Assembly: GCA_045591035.1 (NCBI GenBank)
Contig: JAZNSG010000022.1
Span: forward strand, 1-48,456
Direction: 5' to 3'
DNA: 48,456 nt
DNA from: SIG440 sp045591035
GTDB taxonomy: Bacteria > Bacillota > Clostridia > Monoglobales > Monoglobaceae
In this document: in pieces, positions 33,254-41,305 of the stretch
Layout: each line of letters starts with the position of its first letter
Position numbering within the stretch: the stretch's first letter is position 1
Position numbers and translations under genes: made by a program
Notes under the pieces: model-generated
Databases searched by the model: none
What the model was told of the DNA's origin: nothing
What the model saw: only the letters and a program-made list of their open reading frames with translations

Positions 33254-33805
33254 TTATACCTCTAAAATTTCTTTTTCCTTTGCGGAAATAATCTCATCAA
33301 TTTTTCCAACAAACTTGTCGGTGAGCTTTTGGATTTTTGTCTCCATATTCTTCAAATCGTCCTCGGTGATTTCTCCGTCTTTTTTCTGCTTTTTGAAGCC
33401 TTCAAGAGAGTCACGACGAACATTGCGAACAGCAACCTTGCATTCTTCGCCACGCTTGGAGATGCCTTTAACAAGCTCTTTTCTTCTTTCCTCGGTAAGA
33501 GGAGGGAAGTTGAGACGAATAACCTTTCCGTCGTTGTTGGGGGTGATACCCACGTCTGATTTAAGAATTGCCTTTTCAATATCCCCGAGAATAGCTGCGT
33601 CCCAGGGCTGAATTGTGATTGAACGGGGTTCGGGTACAGCAATGGTACCAACCTGCTGAATGGGAGTTGCAACTCCATAATATTCAACCGTAACCTTATC
33701 CAAAATAGCAGGGTTTGCTCGTCCTGCTCTGATTGTAGCCAAGTCCTGATTAAGGGCATTTATTGCTTTTTCCATTCTTGATTCTGCGTTTTGCATAAAT
33801 TTCAC
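33254..33805 (-). CDS. frr: Ribosome recycling factor
   Basis: A 183-residue protein that, with EF-G, splits post-termination ribosomes. ATIRAGRANPAILDKVTVEY, INFP-like IRLNFPPLTEERRKELVK and a charged helical C-terminus (KKQKKDGEITEDDLKNMETK) match the family. Between pyrH and uppS, as usual. Confidence 0.97.
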   Translation of the reverse strand: MKFMQNAESRMEKAINALNQDLATIRAGRANPAILDKVTVEYYGVATPIQQVGTIAVPEPRSITIQPWDAAILGDIEKAILKSDVGITPNNDGKVIRLNFPPLTEERRKELVKGISKRGEECKVAVRNVRRDSLEGFKKQKKDGEITEDDLKNMETKIQKLTDKFVGKIDEIISAKEKEILEV

Positions 33806-33842
33806 TGCCTTTCAAAAAAATATTCTTAAAAACTGTAAGCTT

Positions 33843-34547
33843 TTATTTTACGATAGTTCCAATCTTCTCGCCACGGATAGCACGTTTGATATTTTCGGGG
33901 TCATCAAGACCAAATACCAGAATCGGTATGTTGTTATCCATACAGAGTGAGGTAGCTGTTGAGTCCATTACGCCAAGACCACGGTTAAGAATGTCAATAT
34001 AGCTGAGCTGGTCAAATTTAACAGCATTAGGATTAATGTGCGGGTCGCTGTCGTAAACTGCGTCAACCTTTTTCGCAAGAAGAATGATTTCTGCATCAAT
34101 TTCCGCTGCACGAAGGGCAGCGGTTGTGTCTGTTGAGAAGAAGGGGTTACCCGTTCCGCAAGCAAAAATAACAACTCTGCCTTTTTCAAGGTGACGCATA
34201 GCCTTCAGACGGATATAAGGTTCAGCGATTTGGCGCATTTCAATTGCCGTCTGGACAATTGCGGGAACGCCTTGCTGTTCAAGGGCGTCAAGAAGTGCAA
34301 GGGAGTTAATAACCGTTGCGAGCATCCCCATATGGTCGGCACGACTGCGGTCCATACCTTCACCGGTTCTGCCTCGCCAGAAGTTTCCGCCACCGACAAC
34401 TATGGCAATTTCTCCGCCAAGCTCCCAGCATTCCTTTACTTTTTCGGCTATGGTTGATACCGTTTTGGTGTCAAGACCAAAGCCCTTATCTCCGGCTAAA
34501 GCTTCGCCGCTGATTTTAAGCATAACTCTTTTATACTTTAGTGACAT
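33843..34547 (-). CDS. pyrH: UMP kinase
   Basis: A 234-residue amino-acid-kinase-fold enzyme phosphorylating UMP to UDP. Motifs are VMLKISGEALAG, VVGGGNFWRG, DHMGMLATVINSL and GTGNPFFSTDTTAALRA. The ATG at 34547 has GGAG 8 nt upstream. First of the pyrH-frr pair; the rpsB-tsf genes that commonly precede it are replaced here by a membrane-protein gene. Confidence 0.97.
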   Translation of the reverse strand: MSLKYKRVMLKISGEALAGDKGFGLDTKTVSTIAEKVKECWELGGEIAIVVGGGNFWRGRTGEGMDRSRADHMGMLATVINSLALLDALEQQGVPAIVQTAIEMRQIAEPYIRLKAMRHLEKGRVVIFACGTGNPFFSTDTTAALRAAEIDAEIILLAKKVDAVYDSDPHINPNAVKFDQLSYIDILNRGLGVMDSTATSLCMDNNIPILVFGLDDPENIKRAIRGEKIGTIVK

Positions 34548-34666
34548 ATGTTATCTCCATTCCGCCAAGGTTTTCCTGGCTTATATGTAAAATTTATGCG
34601 TGGAGAAGCTCAGGCCAAGCAGCTTGGCAAAAGCGGACCACGGATTACTTCAACAATTTTCAAACA

Positions 34667-35158
34667 TCAGTCAATCTCAATCACTGTTGGCCCGTCCGAA
34701 TCGGATTCGCTGTCGGATGGGTCGTTTTCTCCAAAATCTTCAGAGCTATCGCCTGAGGAATTGTCTTCATCGGATACTTCCGGCGTTGAACTTGTGGAAG
34801 AGTCGTCGCTTTTTACATCCTCACTTGCATTTTCTATGAGGTCAGAGTTATCGGAAGACGAGCTCGAAGCCTGATACTGTTGGATACTTGAATTACCGCC
34901 GGTATAAGGACTTGTATAGGAATAGTCGTCGTCATGGGATTTATCTGAGCTTTCGTCAAGAGCTTCAAGCTTTGCCTTGAGAGCTTCGTTTTCTTTCACG
35001 ATTTCTTTATCTTTTACGGTATGTACTATTGGATTAATGATAAAGCTAAAGGCCAAAATAAAGGAGATAATGAAAAGCATCACTGAACCTAAGCAGATAC
35101 CGATGCCAATCATAACTTTTTTAGCTTTCGCGGTCATTTTGTATTTTGTTCTTCTCAT
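34667..35158 (-). CDS. Single-pass membrane protein with acidic, serine-rich tail
   Basis: A 163-residue unrecognised protein. A basic N-terminus (MRRTKYKMTAKAKK) precedes one long membrane segment (about 15-44). A short coiled-coil candidate (KEIVKENEALKAKLEALDE) follows, then about 90 residues dominated by Ser, Asp and Glu. The layout (short cytoplasmic basic end, one helix, outside coiled coil) resembles FtsL/DivIC-like division proteins, but no family match was made and the tail is low complexity. It has its own promoter and lies 119 bp upstream of pyrH. Confidence 0.65.
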   Translation of the reverse strand: MRRTKYKMTAKAKKVMIGIGICLGSVMLFIISFILAFSFIINPIVHTVKDKEIVKENEALKAKLEALDESSDKSHDDDYSYTSPYTGGNSSIQQYQASSSSSDNSDLIENASEDVKSDDSSTSSTPEVSDEDNSSGDSSEDFGENDPSDSESDSDGPTVIEID

Positions 35159-35229
35159 AGCTTATCCAACCTTTCCGTATATGAAAACATATAAATTAAT
35201 AAAAATAGAATTGTTTACATCTTTTTAAA

Positions 35230-35258
35230 AGTATAGCACAAAACAAGAAACTATTCAA
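35230..35258 (-). promoter_or_regulatory. Promoter of the acidic membrane-protein gene
   Basis: On the minus strand TTGAAT, 17 bp, TATACT, about 70 bp upstream. It may also feed pyrH-rseP, for which no closer promoter was found. Confidence 0.65.
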
Positions 35259-35276
35259 TACTTTAAACAAAAAACA

Positions 35277-36359
35277 TTAATGCCAGATTTTAATTTTTCC
35301 CTCATTGTGTAAACCCACGATTATAGTGGTTAAAATAGGCAGACATATCATACCGAATACCCCAAACATCAAATAGCCCAGATAGATGGCTAATAAGGTG
35401 ACTACGGGGTTCAGACCGAGCTGGTCGCCTATGACTTTGGGCTCGATGAAGTTTCGTACAAGAATGATAATCAGGTAAAGAACTATGAGCCCCAGGGCAA
35501 TGAGGTAGTTTTGGTTGAACAATGACCAAACTGCCCAGGGTATAAGAGCTGTGCCCGAACCGATAACGGGAAGAATATCTGCAAGGGCAATTATTGAGGC
35601 TATGCCAATAGAATTTTCAACATTAAGAACAGTAAGTCCGATTGAAAGCTCGGTAAAGGTAATTATAAAGAGTATAAGGTAAGCACGAAGATACCGAAGA
35701 ATGGTTTTCCCTACCTGAAGCTTTGCATCGCCGATGATGGATACAATCCGAGTAGGAAGCTGTTTCTTTACAAAACTTTTAATCCTGTCAAAATCTATAC
35801 TGATAAAAACAGAAGAAAGTATAGTAAAAACTGTAGAAATGAAAACCATTGGGATTTTAGCAGTAGCATCTGCAAGGGCTGACAAAGCTCCGGCAGAAAG
35901 TTTAAGAACCGCGGAACGAATGGAGTCTTCGGCGTTTTCTGCTATAGAGTAGATATAATCCAAAGTTTCGGGAGAAAGGCGTGATTCAAGGGTTTTTATG
36001 TAGTCCACAATTTGAGCAATGGTGGGCTGGATTTCCTTGTCATAGTATTCAGGCAGGTTCATGAATATGTTGCTGAGGGATGCAAAAAGTCTTGCACCCA
36101 AAAGCCATAATGCCAAAATTAAGAGGGCGTATTCAGCAAGAAGAAGGACTATGCCACTGATTTTTTTGTTAAGACGGGTGAACCGATAAAGCATATTCAC
36201 CGCAGGACGAACCGTAAGAGATATAAGAAAACCGATAACAAAAGGCATCAGCCACTGCATAATATATCGCACAAAAACAAAGACAATTAAACCTATAATT
36301 GCCCAGAAAACTGTGTTTATGATAAACTTCCGTCGTTTTTCAATCTTTTCGTTTTGCAT
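35277..36359 (-). CDS. AI-2E family transporter (YtvI-like permease)
   Basis: A 360-residue membrane protein with about eight hydrophobic segments and the family regions PFVIGFLISLTVRPAVN, ADILPVIGSGTALIPW and EPKVIGDQLGLNPVVTL. The superfamily includes AI-2 exporters, Na+/H+ antiporters and the sporulation protein YtvI, so the substrate is open. The ATG at 36359 is chosen because GGTG lies 6 nt upstream; a longer reading would begin in the promoter. Confidence 0.86.
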   Translation of the reverse strand: MQNEKIEKRRKFIINTVFWAIIGLIVFVFVRYIMQWLMPFVIGFLISLTVRPAVNMLYRFTRLNKKISGIVLLLAEYALLILALWLLGARLFASLSNIFMNLPEYYDKEIQPTIAQIVDYIKTLESRLSPETLDYIYSIAENAEDSIRSAVLKLSAGALSALADATAKIPMVFISTVFTILSSVFISIDFDRIKSFVKKQLPTRIVSIIGDAKLQVGKTILRYLRAYLILFIITFTELSIGLTVLNVENSIGIASIIALADILPVIGSGTALIPWAVWSLFNQNYLIALGLIVLYLIIILVRNFIEPKVIGDQLGLNPVVTLLAIYLGYLMFGVFGMICLPILTTIIVGLHNEGKIKIWH

Positions 36360-36429
36360 AAAAGCACCAGCTTTCTTGTGTTCATATAAGAATTTTTCGG
36401 TTTTGTATGAAGCATAATTTAATAAAACA

Positions 36430-36458
36430 ATTATATCATAGATATCTGATTTTATCAA
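36430..36458 (-). promoter_or_regulatory. Promoter of the AI-2E family gene
   Basis: On the minus strand TTGATA, 17 bp, TATAAT. Confidence 0.75.
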
Positions 36459-36506
36459 GAGTTTAAACTGAGGATTAATTAAAATGCTGAACCGAAAAAT
36501 ATAAAT

Positions 36507-36535
36507 TTGACAAATCGGGAATTTTCATATACAAT
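36507..36535 (+). promoter_or_regulatory. Promoter of the GtrA fusion gene
   Basis: TTGACA, 17 bp, TACAAT. Confidence 0.78.
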
Positions 36536-36570
36536 TTAAAAGAGCACAGAAGAAAAAGGTGGTGAGCCCA

Positions 36571-37596
36571 ATGACAAGCAGTCGCGTTGCAATTATTACT
36601 GATTGTTCGCCTGAGGAAGAAACCCTGAAGTTTGTTGAAACGCTGAAAAAAGAAGGAATTTTTTCGGTTCTTGTGCTGAATCGTCTCGGAGATGACGATT
36701 TTTCTAAAAAGGCAAAAGACCTCGGTGCGGTGATTTGCTGTGGACTTGAGGGCGAGACGGTTGCTCTTTGTGCGTCTTTAGCTTATGTGCGGGAAACCTT
36801 TGTGCCTCCGTATTCTGTTGCTTTGGTGCCCTTTAATGGGTGCTCGGATATTGAATGTATCTTTAAAGTTTTCAAGACGGTTGAACACACTCCCGATGCT
36901 TTTGCGGTAAGCCAAAACGTAATAGGTAAGGGAAAGTTTTTCCTGAAAGGGAAGATTGTTGCAAGAAAATTTCTTTACAGGCACTTTACCGGAGCGGAAA
37001 TTTATGGTGACCAAAGCTCGGCTTTGGGCTTTTCTGACAGACTTCTCCCAAGCTTTGAGAAACTGCCTGACAACAGCTATGAATATCATATAAAATTTCT
37101 TATGCGCTGCAGAGAAAAGGGTTTCAGAGTCAGTGAAGTTTCTGTACCCGCGAAATTCGGGAATTCAGGATGGACAGTTCAAAAAAGTTCACTCAGGTCC
37201 TTTTTCAAAAGACATATGAATGTGCTGAAGTTTTGTATGTCGTCCTTTTCGGCATTTTTGGTGGATTATTTGGTTTACAGCCTTATACTGGCATATAGCG
37301 AAAAACATATAAATGTTGTAAACCTGACATTCGCCAACGTTTTTGCCAGAATCATAAGTTCTACAATGAATTTCACGGTGAATCGGAAATTTGTTTTTAA
37401 GGCAGAAACGGGATTGCTTAAGTCTGCAACACAGTTTTATACCTTGGCGGCTATAATTCTTTTGGGGAACAGTATTTTGCTTAATTTTTTGGCAAATGTT
37501 CTCGGGATTAACCACTATTTTGCGAAGATTGTGACAGAAATGACTTTCTTTTTGCTCAATTGGACAATTCAATCAATGTTTATATTTAAAAAATAA
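36571..37596 (+). CDS. Degenerate family-2 glycosyltransferase domain fused to a GtrA membrane domain
   Basis: A 341-residue protein. The first 210 residues look like a shortened GT2 domain (AIITDCSPEEETLKFVETLK; KFLMRCREKGFRVSEVSVP is typical of the end of a dolichol-phosphate-sugar synthase domain). The central acidic DxD sugar-nucleotide motif is not visible; VPFNGCSDIE stands in its place. The rest (about 215-341) is a GtrA-like four-helix module (FSAFLVDYLVYS, NFTVNRKFVFKA, LLNWTIQSMFIFKK). GtrA proteins help move lipid-linked sugars across the membrane. The ATG at 36571 follows AAGGTGGTGA. Confidence 0.75.
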   Translation: MTSSRVAIITDCSPEEETLKFVETLKKEGIFSVLVLNRLGDDDFSKKAKDLGAVICCGLEGETVALCASLAYVRETFVPPYSVALVPFNGCSDIECIFKVFKTVEHTPDAFAVSQNVIGKGKFFLKGKIVARKFLYRHFTGAEIYGDQSSALGFSDRLLPSFEKLPDNSYEYHIKFLMRCREKGFRVSEVSVPAKFGNSGWTVQKSSLRSFFKRHMNVLKFCMSSFSAFLVDYLVYSLILAYSEKHINVVNLTFANVFARIISSTMNFTVNRKFVFKAETGLLKSATQFYTLAAIILLGNSILLNFLANVLGINHYFAKIVTEMTFFLLNWTIQSMFIFKK

Positions 37597-37626
37597 AGGA
37601 CTGTTTAAATTAAACAGCCCTTTTTT
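37597..37626 (+). terminator. Terminator of the GtrA fusion gene
   Basis: AAAGG-A-CTGTTTA / TAAACAG-C-CCTTT with one mismatch, then six T. Confidence 0.85.
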
Positions 37627-37640
37627 AATTAAAAGAAAAG

Positions 37641-37796
37641 TTATTTCTTTTCGTAACTCTTGCAAAAATGGGGAATGGGAATAGAATCACCACTTGTTTT
37701 TTCGTGGCTTACCTCAATTTTGTCAAGTGAACACTTGTTTCCTTCTGCATGATACATACATTCGCATACATTACAAAGTACACCGCTGTTTTCCAT
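37641..37796 (-). CDS. DUF1540 domain-containing small cysteine-rich protein
   Basis: A 51-residue gene too short for most ORF cut-offs. The translation begins MENSGVLCNVCECMYHAEGN and continues with KCSLDKIEVS and HFCKSYEK. Cysteines at 8, 11, 13, 22 and 45 match the DUF1540 pattern, which suggests a bound metal ion. GGAGC lies 8 nt before the ATG and a promoter lies just upstream. These proteins are common in spore-forming Clostridia; function unknown. Confidence 0.87.
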   Translation of the reverse strand: MENSGVLCNVCECMYHAEGNKCSLDKIEVSHEKTSGDSIPIPHFCKSYEKK

Positions 37797-37819
37797 AATA
37801 AAATGCTCCTTTCTGCCAA

Positions 37820-37848
37820 TTTATATCGGCATAAAATTTGTTTTGCAA
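37820..37848 (-). promoter_or_regulatory. Promoter of the DUF1540 gene
   Basis: On the minus strand TTGCAA, 17 bp, TATAAA. Confidence 0.65.
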
Positions 37849-37894
37849 ATTTATTATTCCCAATTTCGGCGTAAATATAATAATTCAAAAAATT

Positions 37895-39658
37895 TTAATT
37901 AAGCACATCCAAAAGCCGGTCAAAAAATACGGCAGTTTCTGCCCGTGTTGCAAAACCCTTGGGCTTGAATTCCCCGGTTTCATAACCGCTCAGCCATCCG
38001 TTTTTCACCATTGCGGCAACAGCCGGACGGGCGTATTCAGAGACAGAAAATCCATCGGAAAATTTTTCGTTCAGGATAGAATCATCGGTTTCCTGAATTT
38101 TGCCATTTTTTAACAAAACTCTGTAAACCAATGTAGCCATATCTTCCCGTGTAATGTTTCCTGTGGGGTCGAAAATATTATTTTCTCTGCCTGATGCATA
38201 GCCAAGAACTTTTGCAATCCCCACTGCGTCATAATAATATTTGTCTTTTGGTATGTCTGAGAAGTTTTCCATGAAGGGGACTTTTTGTTTTGTCTGGCGA
38301 ATAAGCATAACGGTAAAGTCCGCGCGGGTAATCTGTCTTTCGCAACCGAAGGTTCCGTCGCCCATTCCACTCACCACGCCTTTTTCATACAGTCGATGAA
38401 TAGCGTCCTTTGCCCACGGATAATTAGCTGTATCCGTAAAAATAGTGTCAGAGGATGAGTTAAGTCGTGCGATACAAGCTTTGAGCTCAGGGTTTTTCAG
38501 GGCGCTTTCAATGCGGTAATGGCTATACCCGGAAATATTTTCGTTGTCGGACAAAAGACGAAACTGATTTTCAAGCTCCTTTAGCCCTGCGTCCTTATAC
38601 CAGGGAGAATTTTCGGAAGTTTCGTCTGAGGCGCGATAGACAGCCTGACCGATAACCAGCTTTGTTTTGCTTCCCTTGAGGGCATCTGTCCACCACTGAC
38701 AAAGCTCCTTGAAGTCTGCAATATTGTATCCGATATTCCAATATACCTGGGGGATAATAACGTCAACAAGATTATCCCTTGCCCAAAGGCGGCTGTCGGC
38801 AAAATAGTCGAAATAGCTTTGTTTACCCTGCGTTGAGCTGCCCTCGGGGTGGCTTGATTTATTTGCCCAGATTCCGCAAGGACTCACTGAAAATACGAGG
38901 CTTTCGTCAACATCTTTAATCGTAGAGCGGATTGCTTTTACAAGTTTGGTGGTGTTGTTTCGACGCCAGTCCCCTTTGTCTGAAAAATTTTCGCCATATT
39001 TTTCAAAGGTTTCCTGGTCGGGGAAATCGGGGGAAGGATAAAAGTAATCATCAATATGTATTCCGTCGATATCATAGTTTTCGGCAAGTTCCCGAATGCC
39101 TTTTGTTACAAGCTCAAGGGCTTCGGGCTCTCCGGGGTTAAGGTACAGCTTCCCGTCGGTGTGCTTAACCGTCAGATGGGGATAAAGGGTGGCAATGCTG
39201 TTTTCAGACTGTAATGTATTGTCTTTTTCTGTTGCGGTTATGCGGAATGGGTTTATCCATGCTTGAAACGAAATGTTTTTCTTGTGGGCTGAGGTTATTA
39301 GGTATTCAAGGGGGTCAAAACCGTTTTCAGGAGACAGACCTTGGCTTCCCGTAAGGTATTTTGACCAGGGATAAATTTCGGATTTGTAAAAGGCGTCCGA
39401 GGCGGGCCTCACTTGAAAATACAAAGTGTTGTAACCTAATGCGGAGACATTGTTTATGAGCTCGTCAGCCTGGGATTTCAAAAGTTTTGGGTCCTGACTT
39501 GGAGTTTTTGGATAGTCAAGGGAAAAAACAGTTGCTGCCCAAACACCTTTTATTTCGTGGGTACGGGCAGAAACCGGTTGACTTGTTTGGGGCATGAGGG
39601 TATAGAGCACTGCGCATATTCCGAGTACTGCAAAGATTGATTTTAAAGTTTTTGTCAT
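37895..39658 (-). CDS. Exported GHL10-type glycoside hydrolase with SLH surface-anchoring repeats
   Basis: A 587-residue protein. A signal peptide (about 1-31, ending PVSARTHE) precedes a family-10-like hydrolase domain (about 33-390: EIKGVWAATVFSLDYP, LYFQVRPASDAFYKSEIYPW, IDGIHIDDYFYPSPDFPD, VDVIIPQVYWNIGY). Three SLH repeats follow (from about 400: YPWAKDAIHRLYEKGVVSG; GYASGRENNIFDPTGNITR; KNGWLSGYETGEFKPKGFAT). The YngK-like relatives may act on peptidoglycan or surface glycans. The ATG at 39658 follows AAAGGCGG; upstream in-frame codons run through the SOD gene and were rejected. Confidence 0.88.
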   Translation of the reverse strand: MTKTLKSIFAVLGICAVLYTLMPQTSQPVSARTHEIKGVWAATVFSLDYPKTPSQDPKLLKSQADELINNVSALGYNTLYFQVRPASDAFYKSEIYPWSKYLTGSQGLSPENGFDPLEYLITSAHKKNISFQAWINPFRITATEKDNTLQSENSIATLYPHLTVKHTDGKLYLNPGEPEALELVTKGIRELAENYDIDGIHIDDYFYPSPDFPDQETFEKYGENFSDKGDWRRNNTTKLVKAIRSTIKDVDESLVFSVSPCGIWANKSSHPEGSSTQGKQSYFDYFADSRLWARDNLVDVIIPQVYWNIGYNIADFKELCQWWTDALKGSKTKLVIGQAVYRASDETSENSPWYKDAGLKELENQFRLLSDNENISGYSHYRIESALKNPELKACIARLNSSSDTIFTDTANYPWAKDAIHRLYEKGVVSGMGDGTFGCERQITRADFTVMLIRQTKQKVPFMENFSDIPKDKYYYDAVGIAKVLGYASGRENNIFDPTGNITREDMATLVYRVLLKNGKIQETDDSILNEKFSDGFSVSEYARPAVAAMVKNGWLSGYETGEFKPKGFATRAETAVFFDRLLDVLN

Positions 39659-39742
39659 AGTGAATCCGCCTTTCGTTTTGTTGGGTAACAATATCTCCCG
39701 GCTTTCATAAAATAGAAACAGAAAGCAAAAGGAGGTAGATTT

Positions 39743-40222
39743 ATGCTTAATATTTATGATGCAATTGCGTATATGAGTGGAAGCGACCTGGCTCCGGAGG
39801 TTACCGGAACAGTGAAGTTCTTGAAAATTGCCGACGGAACCTGGGTAGAGGCTGAAGTTTTCGGGCTTCCGCCCTATGATGATGGAGCCCTTGGCGGACC
39901 GAGAAGCGGACCGTTTGCCTTTCATGTTCATGAATTTCCCACCTGCGGTAATGTGCATGGAGATTCTCCGTTTATGGCGGCGGGTGGGCATTGGAATCCC
40001 GAAAATGATTCCCACGGCAATCATCCCGGGGATTTTCCCATGTTGTTTTCTAATGGTGGAACTGCAAAAATGTTGTTTTTCACAAACAGATTTTATCCTG
40101 AGGATGTAGTGGGACGTTCTGTCGTTATTCATCGTGCACCCGACGAGTTCTCAAATGAGGGCGGGGTACCAAACCCACGGATTGCCTGTGGCAGTATTGT
40201 ATCAGCAGTGACAAACCCGTAA
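39743..40222 (+). CDS. Cu/Zn superoxide dismutase family protein without a signal peptide
   Basis: A 159-residue SodC-family protein. Putative copper ligands are H61, H63 (FAFHVHEF), H83 (GGHWNP) and H130 (VVIHRAPDEF). Putative zinc ligands are H83, H91, H94 and D97 (HGNHPGDFP). C68 and C149 can form the usual disulfide. All ligands are present, so activity is plausible. No export signal is visible: the protein begins MLNIYDAIAYMSGS and folds straight into the domain. AAAGGAGG precedes the ATG. The promoter is not clear. Confidence 0.9.
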   Translation: MLNIYDAIAYMSGSDLAPEVTGTVKFLKIADGTWVEAEVFGLPPYDDGALGGPRSGPFAFHVHEFPTCGNVHGDSPFMAAGGHWNPENDSHGNHPGDFPMLFSNGGTAKMLFFTNRFYPEDVVGRSVVIHRAPDEFSNEGGVPNPRIACGSIVSAVTNP

Positions 40223-40235
40223 CGACAAAATACAA

Positions 40236-40284
40236 AAAGCATATACCGATGGGAACAGTATCCCTTTTAATATGTATATGCTTT
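40236..40284 (-). terminator. Terminator between the SOD gene and holA
   Basis: AAAGCATATAC / GTATATGCTTT enclosing GGGA-N6-TCCC. The minus-strand exit (GCTTTTTGTATTTTG) is T-rich and suits holA; the plus side is weaker. Confidence 0.7.
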
Positions 40285-40295
40285 ATTTGATGCGT

Positions 40296-41303
40296 TTATT
40301 TAAGAAGCTTTGCGGCATACATTTCCAGAGCAAGATGCGGAGAAAGAAGTCCGGAGCGGACCTTTGCGGTGTATTCGGGGCCAAGAAGAGCCATTTTTGA
40401 AAGATAGTCTTCACTGAAATTTTTGCTTTGTGCCAAAAGCTTTTTTACAACAAAAGTTGGTCTGCGTGGCTCAAAGTATGAGGCTATCCGGTCGATGCTC
40501 AATTTCTCGGCAGAGAGCTGTTTGACCATCAGAAGCTCACCAAGTCGTGAGGAAATGAGTGACAAAACCGTTGAGGGATTTTCGCCCACAGCTTTAAGTG
40601 CCTCAAGCTCATCAAAAACCCCTTTAGATTTGCCCTCGGCAATTCTGTCAATAACATCGAAAATCCTGGTTTCGGTGGATTTGGAAACAACCAAAGAAAT
40701 ATCATCGGCTGTGATTTTTTTTCGGTCGCCCACAAAACTGATAAGCTTTTGATACTCGTTAAAAAGATTTGACATATTTTGTCCGGCGAGACGGATAATT
40801 GATGAAATGTCACTGTGAAGTATTGATTTCCCCTTTTTTTCAAAAAGTTTTTCAAGCCAGATTTCAAGTTGACTAAGTGGCGTGGTGTCAAAGAAGATGA
40901 TATCACCATTCTTTTTAAAGACATCAAGATTATTCTCTTTTTTCTTATCAAAGCTTGTTTCACAAAATACAAGACATATATATTCGGGCAGATTGCTTAG
41001 AAGGTCACAAAGCAAAGAAAAATCGCGGGTTTTTGAATTATTGAAAAGACCGCTGTCCCGTATGACAACCATTTTCTTTTCAGCCATAACAGGCACCGCC
41101 ATGACCTCTCTTTCAATATCGGAGAAAGAAACTTTTTTTCCGTCAAGAAGAATATAGTTAAAGTCTTCAAAGTCAGGTGCAATAAGAGCGTTTTTTACAG
41201 AGCGGAGCTTGTTTTCCATAAGAAATTGTTCACTGCCGTAAAAAAAGTATAGATTTCCTAAGGTGCCGGATGAAATTTGCTTGTCAAGGTCTCGTATTTC
41301 CAT
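40296..41303 (-). CDS. holA: DNA polymerase III delta subunit
   Basis: A 335-residue clamp-loader subunit that opens the sliding clamp. The family start NLYFFYGSEQFLMENKLRSV, CLVFCETSFDKK and the C-terminal helical part (FDELEALKAVGENPSTVLSL, AKVRSGLLSPHLALEMYAAK) are recognisable. Two base pairs separate it from the upstream ComEC-type gene; comEC-holA is a common Bacillota order. Confidence 0.93.
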   Translation of the reverse strand: MEIRDLDKQISSGTLGNLYFFYGSEQFLMENKLRSVKNALIAPDFEDFNYILLDGKKVSFSDIEREVMAVPVMAEKKMVVIRDSGLFNNSKTRDFSLLCDLLSNLPEYICLVFCETSFDKKKENNLDVFKKNGDIIFFDTTPLSQLEIWLEKLFEKKGKSILHSDISSIIRLAGQNMSNLFNEYQKLISFVGDRKKITADDISLVVSKSTETRIFDVIDRIAEGKSKGVFDELEALKAVGENPSTVLSLISSRLGELLMVKQLSAEKLSIDRIASYFEPRRPTFVVKKLLAQSKNFSEDYLSKMALLGPEYTAKVRSGLLSPHLALEMYAAKLLK

Positions 41304-41305
41304 AG

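Noticed and set aside
39659..40132. Possible 158-residue N-terminal extension of the GHL10 protein
   Set aside because: It would overlap the Cu/Zn SOD gene antisense and bury the clear signal peptide and ribosome site at 39658.
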